Source: Pseudoalteromonas galatheae
GTDB lineage: Bacteria > Pseudomonadota > Gammaproteobacteria > Enterobacterales > Alteromonadaceae
Assembly: GCF_005886105.2 (NCBI RefSeq)
Contig: NZ_PNCO02000002.1
Location: 620,001 to 684,000, forward strand
Reading direction: 5' to 3'
Length of the DNA: 64,000 bases
A program made the position numbers and the translations under genes. This document shows, in pieces, positions 25,190 to 33,986 of this stretch. The first letter of the stretch is position 1. Every line of letters starts with the position of its first letter. Below the pieces are notes generated by a model. The model searched no databases. It was not told the DNA's origin and worked only from the letters and a program-made list of their open reading frames with translations.

Positions 25190-27307
25190 ATGCGTTTATC
25201 TAAATTAACCCTTTTCATCGCGCTTGCCACTTCTGCCACCTGGGTACAAGCTGCTGCTTCTTCCAATGAGGATGTTTCTCAGTCGACAGTGGTAAAAACA
25301 GACTTAGATGCAGTGACTGTCACGGCAACGCGTACCGCAAAAACCGCATTGCAATCGGCACAAGCGGTGAATGTTATTTCGTCGGAGCAAATAGAGCGCA
25401 AATTAGATAGCAGTGTATTTGAGACCTTAGATACCATTCCTAATGTTTCTGTCAGTGGTGGGCCAAGAGCGGCTGGACATAAGTTCAATATTCGTGGTTT
25501 TAGTGACGCGGAAGACGTGATGGTGACGATTGATGGCATGCTGCAAACTTTTGAAAAATATCGCATGGGTAGCCTGTTCACTGATCCGGAATTATATCGC
25601 TCGATAAGCATTAAACGAGGCACGAGTACTGTGCTGCATGGGGGCGGTGCACTTGGTGGTGTTGTTCAGTTTGAGCTAAAAGACGCCGCTGATTTTTTAC
25701 AGGATGGTGAAGTCGCTGGCGCTAAAATTAAGCTTGGTTATGACAGCAACAATGCCCAGAAGAATGCCTCTGTGATCGCTTTTGCAAGGCCGAATGATTC
25801 GCTCGACTTACTAGCTGGTGTGGTAAAGCGCGACAGTGATGATTGGGAGCTTTCTAATGATGAAACTTTGGACAACTCGGCAATCGAAAATAGCTCTGTT
25901 CTGTTAAAAGGGGAATATTTTTTAGGTGATGATGCCATTGTGGGGGCAAGCTACACCGAAACCACAGATAACCAGCGAACCGAGTTTAATACAACAGATC
26001 CGGGCGCATGGGGGACGGTGTACCGTGAGGTAGAGCAGTCCGTTACTAACCTGAGTTATGAACTCAACCCTGCGAATAATCCTTATCTCAACCTAAGCGC
26101 TAAGGCCGGTTATACCAGTAGTCAAGTCACTGAATCTGATGGTGTCGGCATGCTTGAGGACTACATAGGTATTGAATCAAACTATGAATACAACATCACC
26201 ACTCTGGATGTAATGAACACCAGCGTATTGGACTCACATACTTTGACCTATGGCGTGCAATATACCGACAAAGAGCGTATTGGTGAAAAGACCGCATTAC
26301 CGTGCATAAAACTCAACTACGAGACCTACGCCTGTGAGCAATACGGCACGACAAAAGTGACAGCCGAGATGACATCCCAACCGGGTGGTACACAAAAGCG
26401 CTCCGGTGTGTATATCCAAGATGAATTCACTTGGCAGCAACTTACTGTGATCGCAGGACTTCGCTATGAACGCTATAGCACTTCACCAACGGCTAAATTC
26501 CAACAGATGTTTGCAGCACTAGATAGTAAAGTGACACACAGTGATTGGGCGGGGGCTCTGAGTGTAAACTATCAACTAACACCACAGTGGGCGGTGTTTG
26601 CAAACCGCCAAGAAGGTTTCCGAGCACCACTTATTGACGAGTTATACGATCAATATGGTGGCAGACAACCAGGATTAGCGTTAGACGTAGAATATAGCAA
26701 CAATACCGAAGTTGGCGTGACCTATCAGGCAAATAACATACTCACTGACAATGACACATTAACAGCACGTTTTATCTATTTTGATATCTCGGTAGACGAT
26801 GAAATCACGTCGGTCACCAGTAATGTGACCAATCCCGTACCAGCACCGCGTTATGCGAATCGCGCTAGCAATGATAGAGACGGCATTGAGCTGGAAGTAA
26901 ACTTTGCAACACCGCGCTTTTACAGCAACTTTTCTTACAGTGACATAGACGGAAAAGATCAAGACAACGAGCCTTTATGGTATTTGCCTGCAGACAAAAT
27001 GGCTTTGGATTTAGGCGCCTCGTTATTTGATAAAGCCATTCAAGTTGGTGCACAAATAGTAAGGCGTGGCGATCGTGATGTGCAGGTGATGGACCGTGCA
27101 ACAAGACAATACTCAACGCAAACACAAAAAAGCTACATTCTGACCGACTTATACGCGAGTTGGGATATTAATGCTGCGTTTAATCTAAGAGTTGCTGTCG
27201 ATAATGTCTTTAACAAAGAATACAAACTGATGGCTGGTACCGGTGGTGGAATAGGCGATTACGGTTTTGGCCGCAATATTAAAACCCAGATCAGCTGGCG
27301 TTTTTAA
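25190..27307 (+). CDS. TonB-dependent heme receptor (HmuR/HutA type)
   Basis: A 705-residue outer-membrane receptor. I start at the ATG at 25190, with GGAG eight bases upstream and a clean 21-residue signal peptide (ending VQA); the upstream GTG adds a charged non-signal extension. A TonB box-like DAVTVTATRT lies near residue 40, followed by the plug (NVISSEQIERKLDSSVFETL, NIRGFSDAEDVMVTIDG). The heme-receptor FRAP motif is present (GFRAPLIDELYDQYGG), but the NPNL partner motif reads GLAL. It ends with the typical aromatic C-terminus (QISWRF). Confidence 0.9.
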   Translation: MRLSKLTLFIALATSATWVQAAASSNEDVSQSTVVKTDLDAVTVTATRTAKTALQSAQAVNVISSEQIERKLDSSVFETLDTIPNVSVSGGPRAAGHKFNIRGFSDAEDVMVTIDGMLQTFEKYRMGSLFTDPELYRSISIKRGTSTVLHGGGALGGVVQFELKDAADFLQDGEVAGAKIKLGYDSNNAQKNASVIAFARPNDSLDLLAGVVKRDSDDWELSNDETLDNSAIENSSVLLKGEYFLGDDAIVGASYTETTDNQRTEFNTTDPGAWGTVYREVEQSVTNLSYELNPANNPYLNLSAKAGYTSSQVTESDGVGMLEDYIGIESNYEYNITTLDVMNTSVLDSHTLTYGVQYTDKERIGEKTALPCIKLNYETYACEQYGTTKVTAEMTSQPGGTQKRSGVYIQDEFTWQQLTVIAGLRYERYSTSPTAKFQQMFAALDSKVTHSDWAGALSVNYQLTPQWAVFANRQEGFRAPLIDELYDQYGGRQPGLALDVEYSNNTEVGVTYQANNILTDNDTLTARFIYFDISVDDEITSVTSNVTNPVPAPRYANRASNDRDGIELEVNFATPRFYSNFSYSDIDGKDQDNEPLWYLPADKMALDLGASLFDKAIQVGAQIVRRGDRDVQVMDRATRQYSTQTQKSYILTDLYASWDINAAFNLRVAVDNVFNKEYKLMAGTGGGIGDYGFGRNIKTQISWRF

Positions 27308-27316
27308 GGAGAGATC

Positions 27317-28384
27317 ATGAAGCAATTAATTCAAGACTATAAAACCTTGTTAGCGGGTGAGCCAAGACTGCGGCCCGTTGATGCAGCGATGCAACTTGGT
27401 GTGAGTGAAGCCGAGTTATTGAATGCTCAACAGGAAGAAGCGGTGACTGCCACGGTAACGCGCTTAGACGAAACGCAGATTGCCGATATCCTCAAAAGCC
27501 TGAAAAAACTGGGTAAAGTGATGGCGCTGACGCGTAATGGCAGTGTGGTAAATGAAATTAAAGGGTTATACGAAAAGCTCTATGTTTCGGACAATAATGG
27601 CAAACTGAGTGGTATTGCAATCAATCCCGGCGGTATCGACTTGCGGTTATTTTTGTATCGTTGGCAAAGCGTATTTTTAGTCGAAACTGAAAGCCACACG
27701 AGCTTTCAATTTTTTGATGAAAACGGCCGTGCGGTACATAAGGTTTATACTACGAATGAGTCGGACTTTAATGAACTGGTGAATATAAAAGCACGCTACC
27801 AACTAACATCACAGCGCCCATTTAGCGTGAAGCCATTTGAACTGGTGGAGCCTACAATTACTCAGCCGAGCGCTGAGCAACTAGATAACTTTAGGAGTCA
27901 GTGGAGTGAGCTTGAGGATGTGCACCATTTTCCAAAGCTTTTAGAGACATACAACCTTGAACGGTTGCAGGCCCTTGAGCTCGTCGGCTCACCATGGAGC
28001 TTTGAGCTACAGAGCTTTGAACTTGCTGATATTTTTCAACAAGCAAAAACGTTTAAGCAAGAGATTATGGTATTCGTTGGCAACCCAGGTGCGGTACAGA
28101 TTTTCTCTGGAAAGGTTGAAAACCTCAAGCAAGTTGGCCCTTGGTTTAACGTCTTAGATCCTGAGTTTAACCTGCATGTAAAAGCAGACGAGCTAATCCG
28201 CGCGTTCGTGGTCAGAAAACCCACGGATAACGGCAATACGGTGGTTACCTCTATTGAGTTTTTCGATGCCAATCGCGAAACGGTACTAACGCTATTTGGC
28301 CGCCGCATTGAAGGCAAAAAGCAAACCAATGAGTGGCAAGCCCTCTGTGAGCGATTGATCCACAAAGGACAGGTTGCGGCGTAA
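27317..28384 (+). CDS. hemS: Hemin-degrading factor HemS/ChuS family
   Basis: A 355-residue cytosolic protein with two homologous halves (about 1-170 and 190-355). The family markers are RNGSVVNEIKGLYEKL, LRLFLYRWQSVFLVETES, the second-half VFVGNPGAVQIFSGKVENLK, and FNLHVKADELIRAFVVRKPT. Members receive imported heme and degrade or hand it on. It is ten bases after the receptor gene, preceded by GGAGAG, so the two are co-transcribed. Confidence 0.92.
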   Translation: MKQLIQDYKTLLAGEPRLRPVDAAMQLGVSEAELLNAQQEEAVTATVTRLDETQIADILKSLKKLGKVMALTRNGSVVNEIKGLYEKLYVSDNNGKLSGIAINPGGIDLRLFLYRWQSVFLVETESHTSFQFFDENGRAVHKVYTTNESDFNELVNIKARYQLTSQRPFSVKPFELVEPTITQPSAEQLDNFRSQWSELEDVHHFPKLLETYNLERLQALELVGSPWSFELQSFELADIFQQAKTFKQEIMVFVGNPGAVQIFSGKVENLKQVGPWFNVLDPEFNLHVKADELIRAFVVRKPTDNGNTVVTSIEFFDANRETVLTLFGRRIEGKKQTNEWQALCERLIHKGQVAA

Positions 28385-28428
28385 TATCTGAGCTATAGAA
28401 AAGCTATCTTTTACAACCAGCTATATTG

Positions 28429-28455
28429 AAAAGGGCTCAATAAACGAGCCCTTTG
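28429..28455. terminator. Bidirectional terminator after hemS
   Basis: AAGGGCTC (28431-28438) pairs with GAGCCCTT (28446-28453) around a 7-nt loop, flanked by A and T runs on both sides. It separates the convergent hemS and dioxygenase genes. Confidence 0.75.
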
Positions 28456-28460
28456 ATTTT

Positions 28461-29237
28461 CTAGTGCCAAATAGGCGTGACTTCTGAGACCAAGATTATT
28501 CGTTTAGAGATGGTATTTTGCTGCGCACTCTCCATTCTTGTCGCCATTGCACTATGGCACAGTGGACGGGAAGTACCACGTTGACACTCGTCCATAATCA
28601 CTCCTGACCCCACCGGTAATTCAGTAAAGAGCCGAAGATCTTGGGTACTAACATTATCTATAGGGGTGTTTACCGCGATACCGTCAGCTATCACAAACTC
28701 CCCGCCTGATACATTTTCTCTGGCCAGCGTAAGGATTGAGGTAATCGTTTGATGACTTAACCCGTCGAAATGAAGCGTATTAGGGGTTACCAAGCAATCC
28801 GCGTAAGGTGTCGGATAATAGCCAATAAACTGATGCTCAATATGGTACGACGGTGCCGAAATTGAATGTTGGATCAAAAATTCAGTCAGCGCTGTGATCA
28901 CTGGGTGGTTGCAAATCAATGTACCGTCACTGCAATGTGTTATTGCTTTGAACCACCTTTGTTTACCCCCTGCGTCCGGGTTTAGTTGTTGAGGTAAGCC
29001 GTATACATAGTATTGGCCACCTTGTCGGTCCTCGGGAGTGATAAGGTGTGTGTTAGCGTCCTTGACGGTATAACGCACGATACCTCTTGCGTTTTGACCG
29101 GATGGAATATAGGTATCTAAGCCTAATTCAGGTTCCACCTGTTTCAGTAACAACTCAATATCTTGTATTGAACCAACGTTGAAATTTGGCAAAGAATATT
29201 GGCAGAAACCATTTCTTAACAATGTAGTTTTAGTCAT
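28461..29237 (-). CDS. 2OG-Fe dioxygenase family protein (PF10014-like)
   Basis: A 258-residue protein. The preferred start is the ATG at 29237 (GGAGA upstream); an upstream in-frame ATG at 29300 with GAGG could give a form 21 residues longer. The iron-binding facial triad is suggested by HFDG in TLHFDGLSHQ and a distal His in RPLCHSA, the layout of the 2OG-Fe_Oxy_2 group that includes L-isoleucine 4-hydroxylase. Other landmarks are FIGYYPTPYADCLVTPNTLH and GGEFVIADG. Members hydroxylate free amino acids or similar small molecules; the substrate here is unknown. Confidence 0.7.
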   Translation of the reverse strand: MTKTTLLRNGFCQYSLPNFNVGSIQDIELLLKQVEPELGLDTYIPSGQNARGIVRYTVKDANTHLITPEDRQGGQYYVYGLPQQLNPDAGGKQRWFKAITHCSDGTLICNHPVITALTEFLIQHSISAPSYHIEHQFIGYYPTPYADCLVTPNTLHFDGLSHQTITSILTLARENVSGGEFVIADGIAVNTPIDNVSTQDLRLFTELPVGSGVIMDECQRGTSRPLCHSAMATRMESAQQNTISKRIILVSEVTPIWH

Positions 29238-29739
29238 TTTTGATTCTCCTATCTGACTTGCTTGATTTGTTTTCATAAAAATTTCAATAAGCTTTTTCAT
29301 ATGCACCTCATCGGATTTGTTTTGGTGTTTATAGATTTGCATTTAATTTATTGATTTTGAAGGAAATGATAGGAATCTAAACGGAATGAAAACTGAATTT
29401 TATAGTGAGTTTTAATGTGAAGGGCTTGTTCGAACGAATGGTTGCTGTACCGTATGCCTCACTCAGTTTTAGCTTAGTGGAGATTAATTGAGCTGGGTAA
29501 CTCGAATTAATATTAATCTATGCTTTCTCAATAGTTTAAAGGGCTGTGGGCAGGACAAATGGAAAGCCTTTTGGGCTAGTACATCTAGGATGTATATTTT
29601 CTCTTGCACTTTGGAGGAAAGCTATGAGTAAAAGTGAGCAGGAACAAGTAGTCATCGGTAGAATCTGAATAAATCCACGAAAACTACTTGAGTAGAGAGC
29701 GATTTTTCTATTTACAGTAACAATTGAGCGGTTACTTTG
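29238..29739. other. About 500-bp region with little coding content
   Basis: The first part is leader or possible N-terminal extension of the dioxygenase gene. A 14-codon frame at 29624-29668 has a strong ribosome binding site (GGAGGAAAG, ATG at 29624), but its product (MSKSEQEQVVIGRI) is unrecognised and may be a relic. I see nothing else. Confidence 0.4.
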
Positions 29740-30816
29740 TTAATCCTCAAAAAATGCAAGTATATTAGGAATTGTACGGCCATAATCTATTTTTTTACTA
29801 TTCGAATCATTTAGATACAACTTTAAAGAACCTCCACTGTCTAGAGTCATGACGTTAGACATATTGAGTCCATACATCTCTAGCACATCCTTTGCGTATC
29901 TATAATTTTGACACTGGCTTACCAGAATGACTAGCTTTTCATGCTTGTTTCCTGGGTTGTTATCAGCATCAACTGTACCGACAAATCCCCTTGGATAACC
30001 ACCTCCAAAGCTGCAGTTGTATCCTTTTATGGAACTTAAATGATTGGTAGTAAAGGCATATGCGTAAGATACTAAATTACTGCGCCGATATGTTGCATTA
30101 TCAAAGTCAGTCAATGCTGCAAAATAATCTCGTGAATCATTGGGTTGGAAGGAAGTGACATCATCAAATTCATCAACACGCCCTACAAATGCTTTACCGC
30201 CACCGATTTCAAGCTTAGCTAAATTATCAAGAGCGTAGTGCCAAGTTTGGTCAATGCTATCCTCGTAATACCCAGAATCTTCATGATAAAAGGAATGTTT
30301 TAATTCTCCTCCCTCCATCCAAATTGAATGTGAGCGGTTAGGAAATAATATCCCTCGCTTTTCACCTACGTTTGAACTAACAGGGCCAAAGTAACTTAAG
30401 TTAGTGAAACCGACATATGATTGAGTCAAATCAGTGTCTAAAGCTTTTAAAGCATTATGAAATCCGTATCCGCTGGCTGCTTTGAAGTAATAATATGGGG
30501 TGCTATCTTGGTGTGAATTTCCCCCCATCATCCAGGACTTGGCCGCAGAGTGCTTTTCAGAGCTAATTATTAGTGGGTGTCCGCCTTTATCTAAGTTAAC
30601 AATTATCACGTAATCGTCGGCTCCGCTGCTATAACTGATTTTATACACATCAACACCGGATCCAATAATGCCATCAGTATTGCTAAAGGTTTTATAATTG
30701 GTGGCATTAACCGGGGCGCTAGTCATAGCATCATGAGTAGGTAGCGTGAAGGTAGCCTGTGATTTGAGTGAGTAACTAGACAAAGCGATAACACTCAGTA
30801 TTGGTAGAAATTTCAT
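29740..30816 (-). CDS. Secreted protein with NAGPA-like (phosphodiester glycosidase) features
   Basis: A 358-residue protein with a signal peptide (cleaved after about residue 21, SQA). The ATG is preceded by AAGGAG. The C-terminal part, VMTLDSGGSLKLYLNDS followed by GRTIPNILAF, resembles the catalytic end of phosphodiester glycosidases of the NAGPA/DUF2233 group (usual LDGGGSS and GR-VPN). An internal GKAFVGRVDEFDD and GFVGTVDADNNPG also fit repeated glycine turns. The Gly-Gly-Ser-Ser is altered to Gly-Gly-Ser-Leu, so activity is unsure. It stands alone. Confidence 0.5.
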   Translation of the reverse strand: MKFLPILSVIALSSYSLKSQATFTLPTHDAMTSAPVNATNYKTFSNTDGIIGSGVDVYKISYSSGADDYVIIVNLDKGGHPLIISSEKHSAAKSWMMGGNSHQDSTPYYYFKAASGYGFHNALKALDTDLTQSYVGFTNLSYFGPVSSNVGEKRGILFPNRSHSIWMEGGELKHSFYHEDSGYYEDSIDQTWHYALDNLAKLEIGGGKAFVGRVDEFDDVTSFQPNDSRDYFAALTDFDNATYRRSNLVSYAYAFTTNHLSSIKGYNCSFGGGYPRGFVGTVDADNNPGNKHEKLVILVSQCQNYRYAKDVLEMYGLNMSNVMTLDSGGSLKLYLNDSNSKKIDYGRTIPNILAFFED

Positions 30817-31207
30817 ATTAAACTCCTTTTGTTAATTTCCCTTAACTTTATTGACTTTTAAAAACTCCGTTAAGGGTGGTTATTTCTACCTTGACGCACC
30901 TGTTTGAACTAGGAAACAGTGCTAATTCTTGCTTGCTAAATAAGAGTGTTTGATGCTGCTTTACATGGTTATAATTTCTATTGTTATGATTTTTAATGGC
31001 TTTTTATCTTTTTTTGAGCAAGATTTCGTAAAGTTCACAACGATGCAAGTTACCGAAGGGCTAGTGACTTTCATAATTTATTATTAAGGTAACAAAGTGA
31101 AATTATATTTGAAAATTATGTTTTAATTGTATAGAAATGTAATATAAATGTGGTTTTTAGACCGGTAAGTGAGATTTTTTGGTATGCCTGAGGGTAAGGA
31201 GCGCGAA
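30817..31207. other. 391-bp AT-rich intergenic region before the HTH gene
   Basis: It is strongly AT-rich with several TATAAT-like tracts near 31110-31145 that could be promoters for the downstream gene. A GTG at 31169 could extend the HTH ORF by 13 codons, but the ATG at 31208 has a much better ribosome binding site. No other gene or repeat was seen. Confidence 0.4.
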
Positions 31208-31636
31208 ATGGAACAAGTTTATAACTTTGCGGATGAGATGCAATTAGAGTCTTTAAGGCAGCTAATTGTTGAGAAGATTAATCAGAAAGGACTATCTGAA
31301 CAGCAAGTTATAGACAGTGCTTACATGAGTGATAGAAGCCTTCGCAATTATAAGACAGAAGGCTACTTAGCCAGTTTAGCGCCACTCTCGTCATCGACGG
31401 TAAGTAAGCTAAAGAATCTATTGACTGCGCTTAATATTGAGCCTGAAGAAGTGCTAGAGTACCACCAAAAGCGAATAGAAAATCAACAAAACAACCACCA
31501 CTCAGACCCTACAAATCAAAATGGACAGCAAAGCAATACTCAGTTTCAAGGGTGCACCTTTAACGGCGGGGCGAATGCACCAAATGTCATCACTGGTAAT
31601 AGGGACATTACGCTTAACTTTGGTGCTAAAGACTAA
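31208..31636 (+). CDS. Small HTH-like protein with C-terminal GNRD motif
   Basis: A 142-residue protein starting at the ATG at 31208 (AAGGAG seven bases upstream). Residues ~1-85 are helical with a likely helix-turn-helix (SEQQVIDSAYMSDRSLRNYK). A Gln/Asn-rich linker (~90-110) follows. The tail is a short beta-type element, FQGCTFNGGANAPNVITGNR then DITLNF. The tail motif GNRDI is echoed as GNRDV near the N-terminus of the protein encoded 148 bp downstream, suggesting that the two products meet. It may be a regulator or adaptor of the operon. The family is not recognised. Confidence 0.6.
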   Translation: MEQVYNFADEMQLESLRQLIVEKINQKGLSEQQVIDSAYMSDRSLRNYKTEGYLASLAPLSSSTVSKLKNLLTALNIEPEEVLEYHQKRIENQQNNHHSDPTNQNGQQSNTQFQGCTFNGGANAPNVITGNRDITLNFGAKD

Positions 31637-31709
31637 AGGTAGCCTTAAATTCCGATAAGGGGTGGTTTGACCCTGTAAATTTAAGCTAGTTAAGAAGCTT
31701 GTATCTTTC

Positions 31710-31728
31710 ATAGCGAAGTACTCGCTAT
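31710..31728 (+). promoter_or_regulatory. Hairpin in the leader of the five-gene operon
   Basis: ATAGCGA (31710-31716) pairs with TCGCTAT (31722-31728) around a 5-nt loop, within the 148 bp between the HTH gene and the first large gene. It has no T-run. It could mark a processing or partial termination point. Confidence 0.35.
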
Positions 31729-31784
31729 TTGAAGCTCTTAAGGCTTAATTGCTCCCGTTTTTAAAATTTTAAAAGTGATTTTAT

Positions 31785-33986
31785 ATGAGTGCTGATCCAA
31801 AGGAAGCAGAGGTTGGTTCAAGCATTGGCATCGAAACCAATGCATATGATAATGATGTTCCGCAGCAACTAAGCCAATTTGATAGTAGTACGTTTGAAGA
31901 AGCTGTGATCCAAGGGAACAGAGATGTTCAGGTCAATAACTATTTCTCAAATGCTGATAAGAAACCACTGAAGTATGAAGCACTTCAGTTAAGAACGTTT
32001 CCAAAAATTGCGAGTAATGAGGTCATTTTAGATGACGTCAAGTTAGCCGAACTTAACAATTTCCTCATTTGTCACAACTGGCTGATTATTGAAAAAAACA
32101 ACGAGAATGCCTTTTATCTCTCAGAGGCTATTGCTGCTGCTTTACAGCAAACCGAAATATCATCTTACTACATACGTCACAATTCATGTCGAATGACTGA
32201 GTACTTAGAATCAAGATTTCCTTACGTAGAAAGTCAACACGCGTATGTTATTAGGCAACCAATAGAAGACCTAGAAAGTTTCGAGCGCTTTATCGAAACC
32301 CGTGAAAACCTAAATGCACTAACGTCTAAACTAAAAGCACGCAAGGCGACGTTGCTTATGGTATTGGATAGTAAAGGCGATAGTGATTGTCCTAGAAGGA
32401 TCCAGGAATACCTGCGTTTCAACTCTATAAGTGCTATGCAAGGTTATTGGCAGCCTGCAATTCACTTTACACATGACCCGTTACCTGCGGCGGCAATAGA
32501 TAACGATGATTGGTTGGGGTGTTTAGTTATTTCGCTAACTTGTTGGTTTAACAACATGCCACTGGTGTTATTTCAAACAGCAATTGCTAAGGCATTTGAT
32601 CATAAATTAAAACAAGCTAAAGAAATGGGGGAAGGGGTAGAAGCGTTAACTCATGCTTATGCTCGTTGGCAGCAAGATCCTGATGCGTTTTTAAAATTAG
32701 CTGGGCTTGAGCTCTCATCATCGTCAGGCTTGGACATTTGTTGTATCCGGCTAAGTTCGCTAAAGCAGGCAAGCGTATATCGAGAAAAGTTGCTTACAAA
32801 CAATCCATTCCAACTAGCTGTACTCTCGCCAATTATTGAGGAAGTCATTTTTGATCAGGATATAACAAACGAACTCCTTGACATAGATGCACTTTTTTCA
32901 GACCTTGCCTATCTCTACTTAAAGCTTTCTGAAGCTGGGGTAATGACTGTAAGCAGTGATTATCTATTAAAGATATTTGAGCGTTATCGTCAGTGCCAAG
33001 ATTCAAAAATAATTCATTTTATTTCATTTGTTAGGGCGCTTTCTTATCAAGATAGATTTAAGTCGGCCATCGATGAATTTATTTATCAACTACTAGGACA
33101 AGTGGAAAAGAAAGAGAAAGATTTAATATCTATTTCAGACTTGGAAATTCATATTGAAAACTGGGTGCCTGCATTTAAATCAACCTATGAAAATAAGCTT
33201 AAAGAGGTGGTATGTGATTTCAAAAATCACCTCTATTTTTTGTTTAATACTCTAGCCTACTCAATTGAATTTGAAAGTGAGTCTGAAGTTTTGTCATTGG
33301 AGTATATATTTTCTAAAAGCTATGAGCTTGGGTTGGATAAGGGTAAAAAGTGCCCTAGTTTTGCGGTGCTTCGTTACTATTTTTCTGGCTATTTATATAG
33401 TGATGCATCTCATTTATTAAAAATACTAAAAAGTATACTTTCTGATAGTGAACAGTGTGTTTTAACTTTAATGATTGTAAGAATTTTTGTTTTTAGTCTT
33501 ATGCACCGTGTGTTAGAAGGAAATAATCAACTTGACGATAAGGCAACCTCTTACTTGATTACGTTAATTTTTGAAGAGGGAGCGGAAGAGTTAATTTACC
33601 AATTGCTCGCGATGCCTAGTTTGAATGAAAGTTTAAAGAAGAGAAATATCACTGCATTTTTAACTGCATCAATTTATATAAAACAGACGCTGATCCAAGC
33701 GCAATATGTCACCGATGAAAGCGCATATGAGCATTACGACATGATGCTTACAGAGTTGGATGAAAAATTCAAACGATTGAATCAATTGTTTGCCATTGCT
33801 TGCACCAGAAAACAGTACGAGCAAATTAAAGCGGATTTAAGAATTCAGCGAGATAAGGCGTTAGCGCAGTACAGAGATTGTAGAGCAGATAAAAAGCTGA
33901 GGATGCTACTAAAGCTAAAAAAAGGCGTGTTAAGCGAAGCTATTAAACAATTTAAAAAACCTAGAAGAGAATCCTACCATGCATGA
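31785..33986 (+). CDS. 733-residue protein resembling a degenerate NTPase, first gene of an unusual operon
   Basis: Family not recognised. Residues 1-60 look disordered and contain FEEAVIQGNRDVQVNNYF, echoing the upstream HTH protein's tail. Residues ~95-290 resemble a NTPase core that has lost its P-loop: a buried strand (NWLIIEKNNENAFYLSEAIA where GxxxxGK would be), and later ATLLMVLDSKGDSD in the place of a Walker B strand. From ~300 to 690 it is all-helical, like a solenoid. A basic coiled-coil tail ends it. There is no signal peptide or membrane span. It overlaps the next gene by eight bases. Confidence 0.65.
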   Translation: MSADPKEAEVGSSIGIETNAYDNDVPQQLSQFDSSTFEEAVIQGNRDVQVNNYFSNADKKPLKYEALQLRTFPKIASNEVILDDVKLAELNNFLICHNWLIIEKNNENAFYLSEAIAAALQQTEISSYYIRHNSCRMTEYLESRFPYVESQHAYVIRQPIEDLESFERFIETRENLNALTSKLKARKATLLMVLDSKGDSDCPRRIQEYLRFNSISAMQGYWQPAIHFTHDPLPAAAIDNDDWLGCLVISLTCWFNNMPLVLFQTAIAKAFDHKLKQAKEMGEGVEALTHAYARWQQDPDAFLKLAGLELSSSSGLDICCIRLSSLKQASVYREKLLTNNPFQLAVLSPIIEEVIFDQDITNELLDIDALFSDLAYLYLKLSEAGVMTVSSDYLLKIFERYRQCQDSKIIHFISFVRALSYQDRFKSAIDEFIYQLLGQVEKKEKDLISISDLEIHIENWVPAFKSTYENKLKEVVCDFKNHLYFLFNTLAYSIEFESESEVLSLEYIFSKSYELGLDKGKKCPSFAVLRYYFSGYLYSDASHLLKILKSILSDSEQCVLTLMIVRIFVFSLMHRVLEGNNQLDDKATSYLITLIFEEGAEELIYQLLAMPSLNESLKKRNITAFLTASIYIKQTLIQAQYVTDESAYEHYDMMLTELDEKFKRLNQLFAIACTRKQYEQIKADLRIQRDKALAQYRDCRADKKLRMLLKLKKGVLSEAIKQFKKPRRESYHA

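Noticed and set aside
31785..33986. Active ATPase in the 733-residue protein
   Set aside because: No GxxxxGK(S/T) P-loop was found anywhere in the protein, so an ATPase activity is not claimed.
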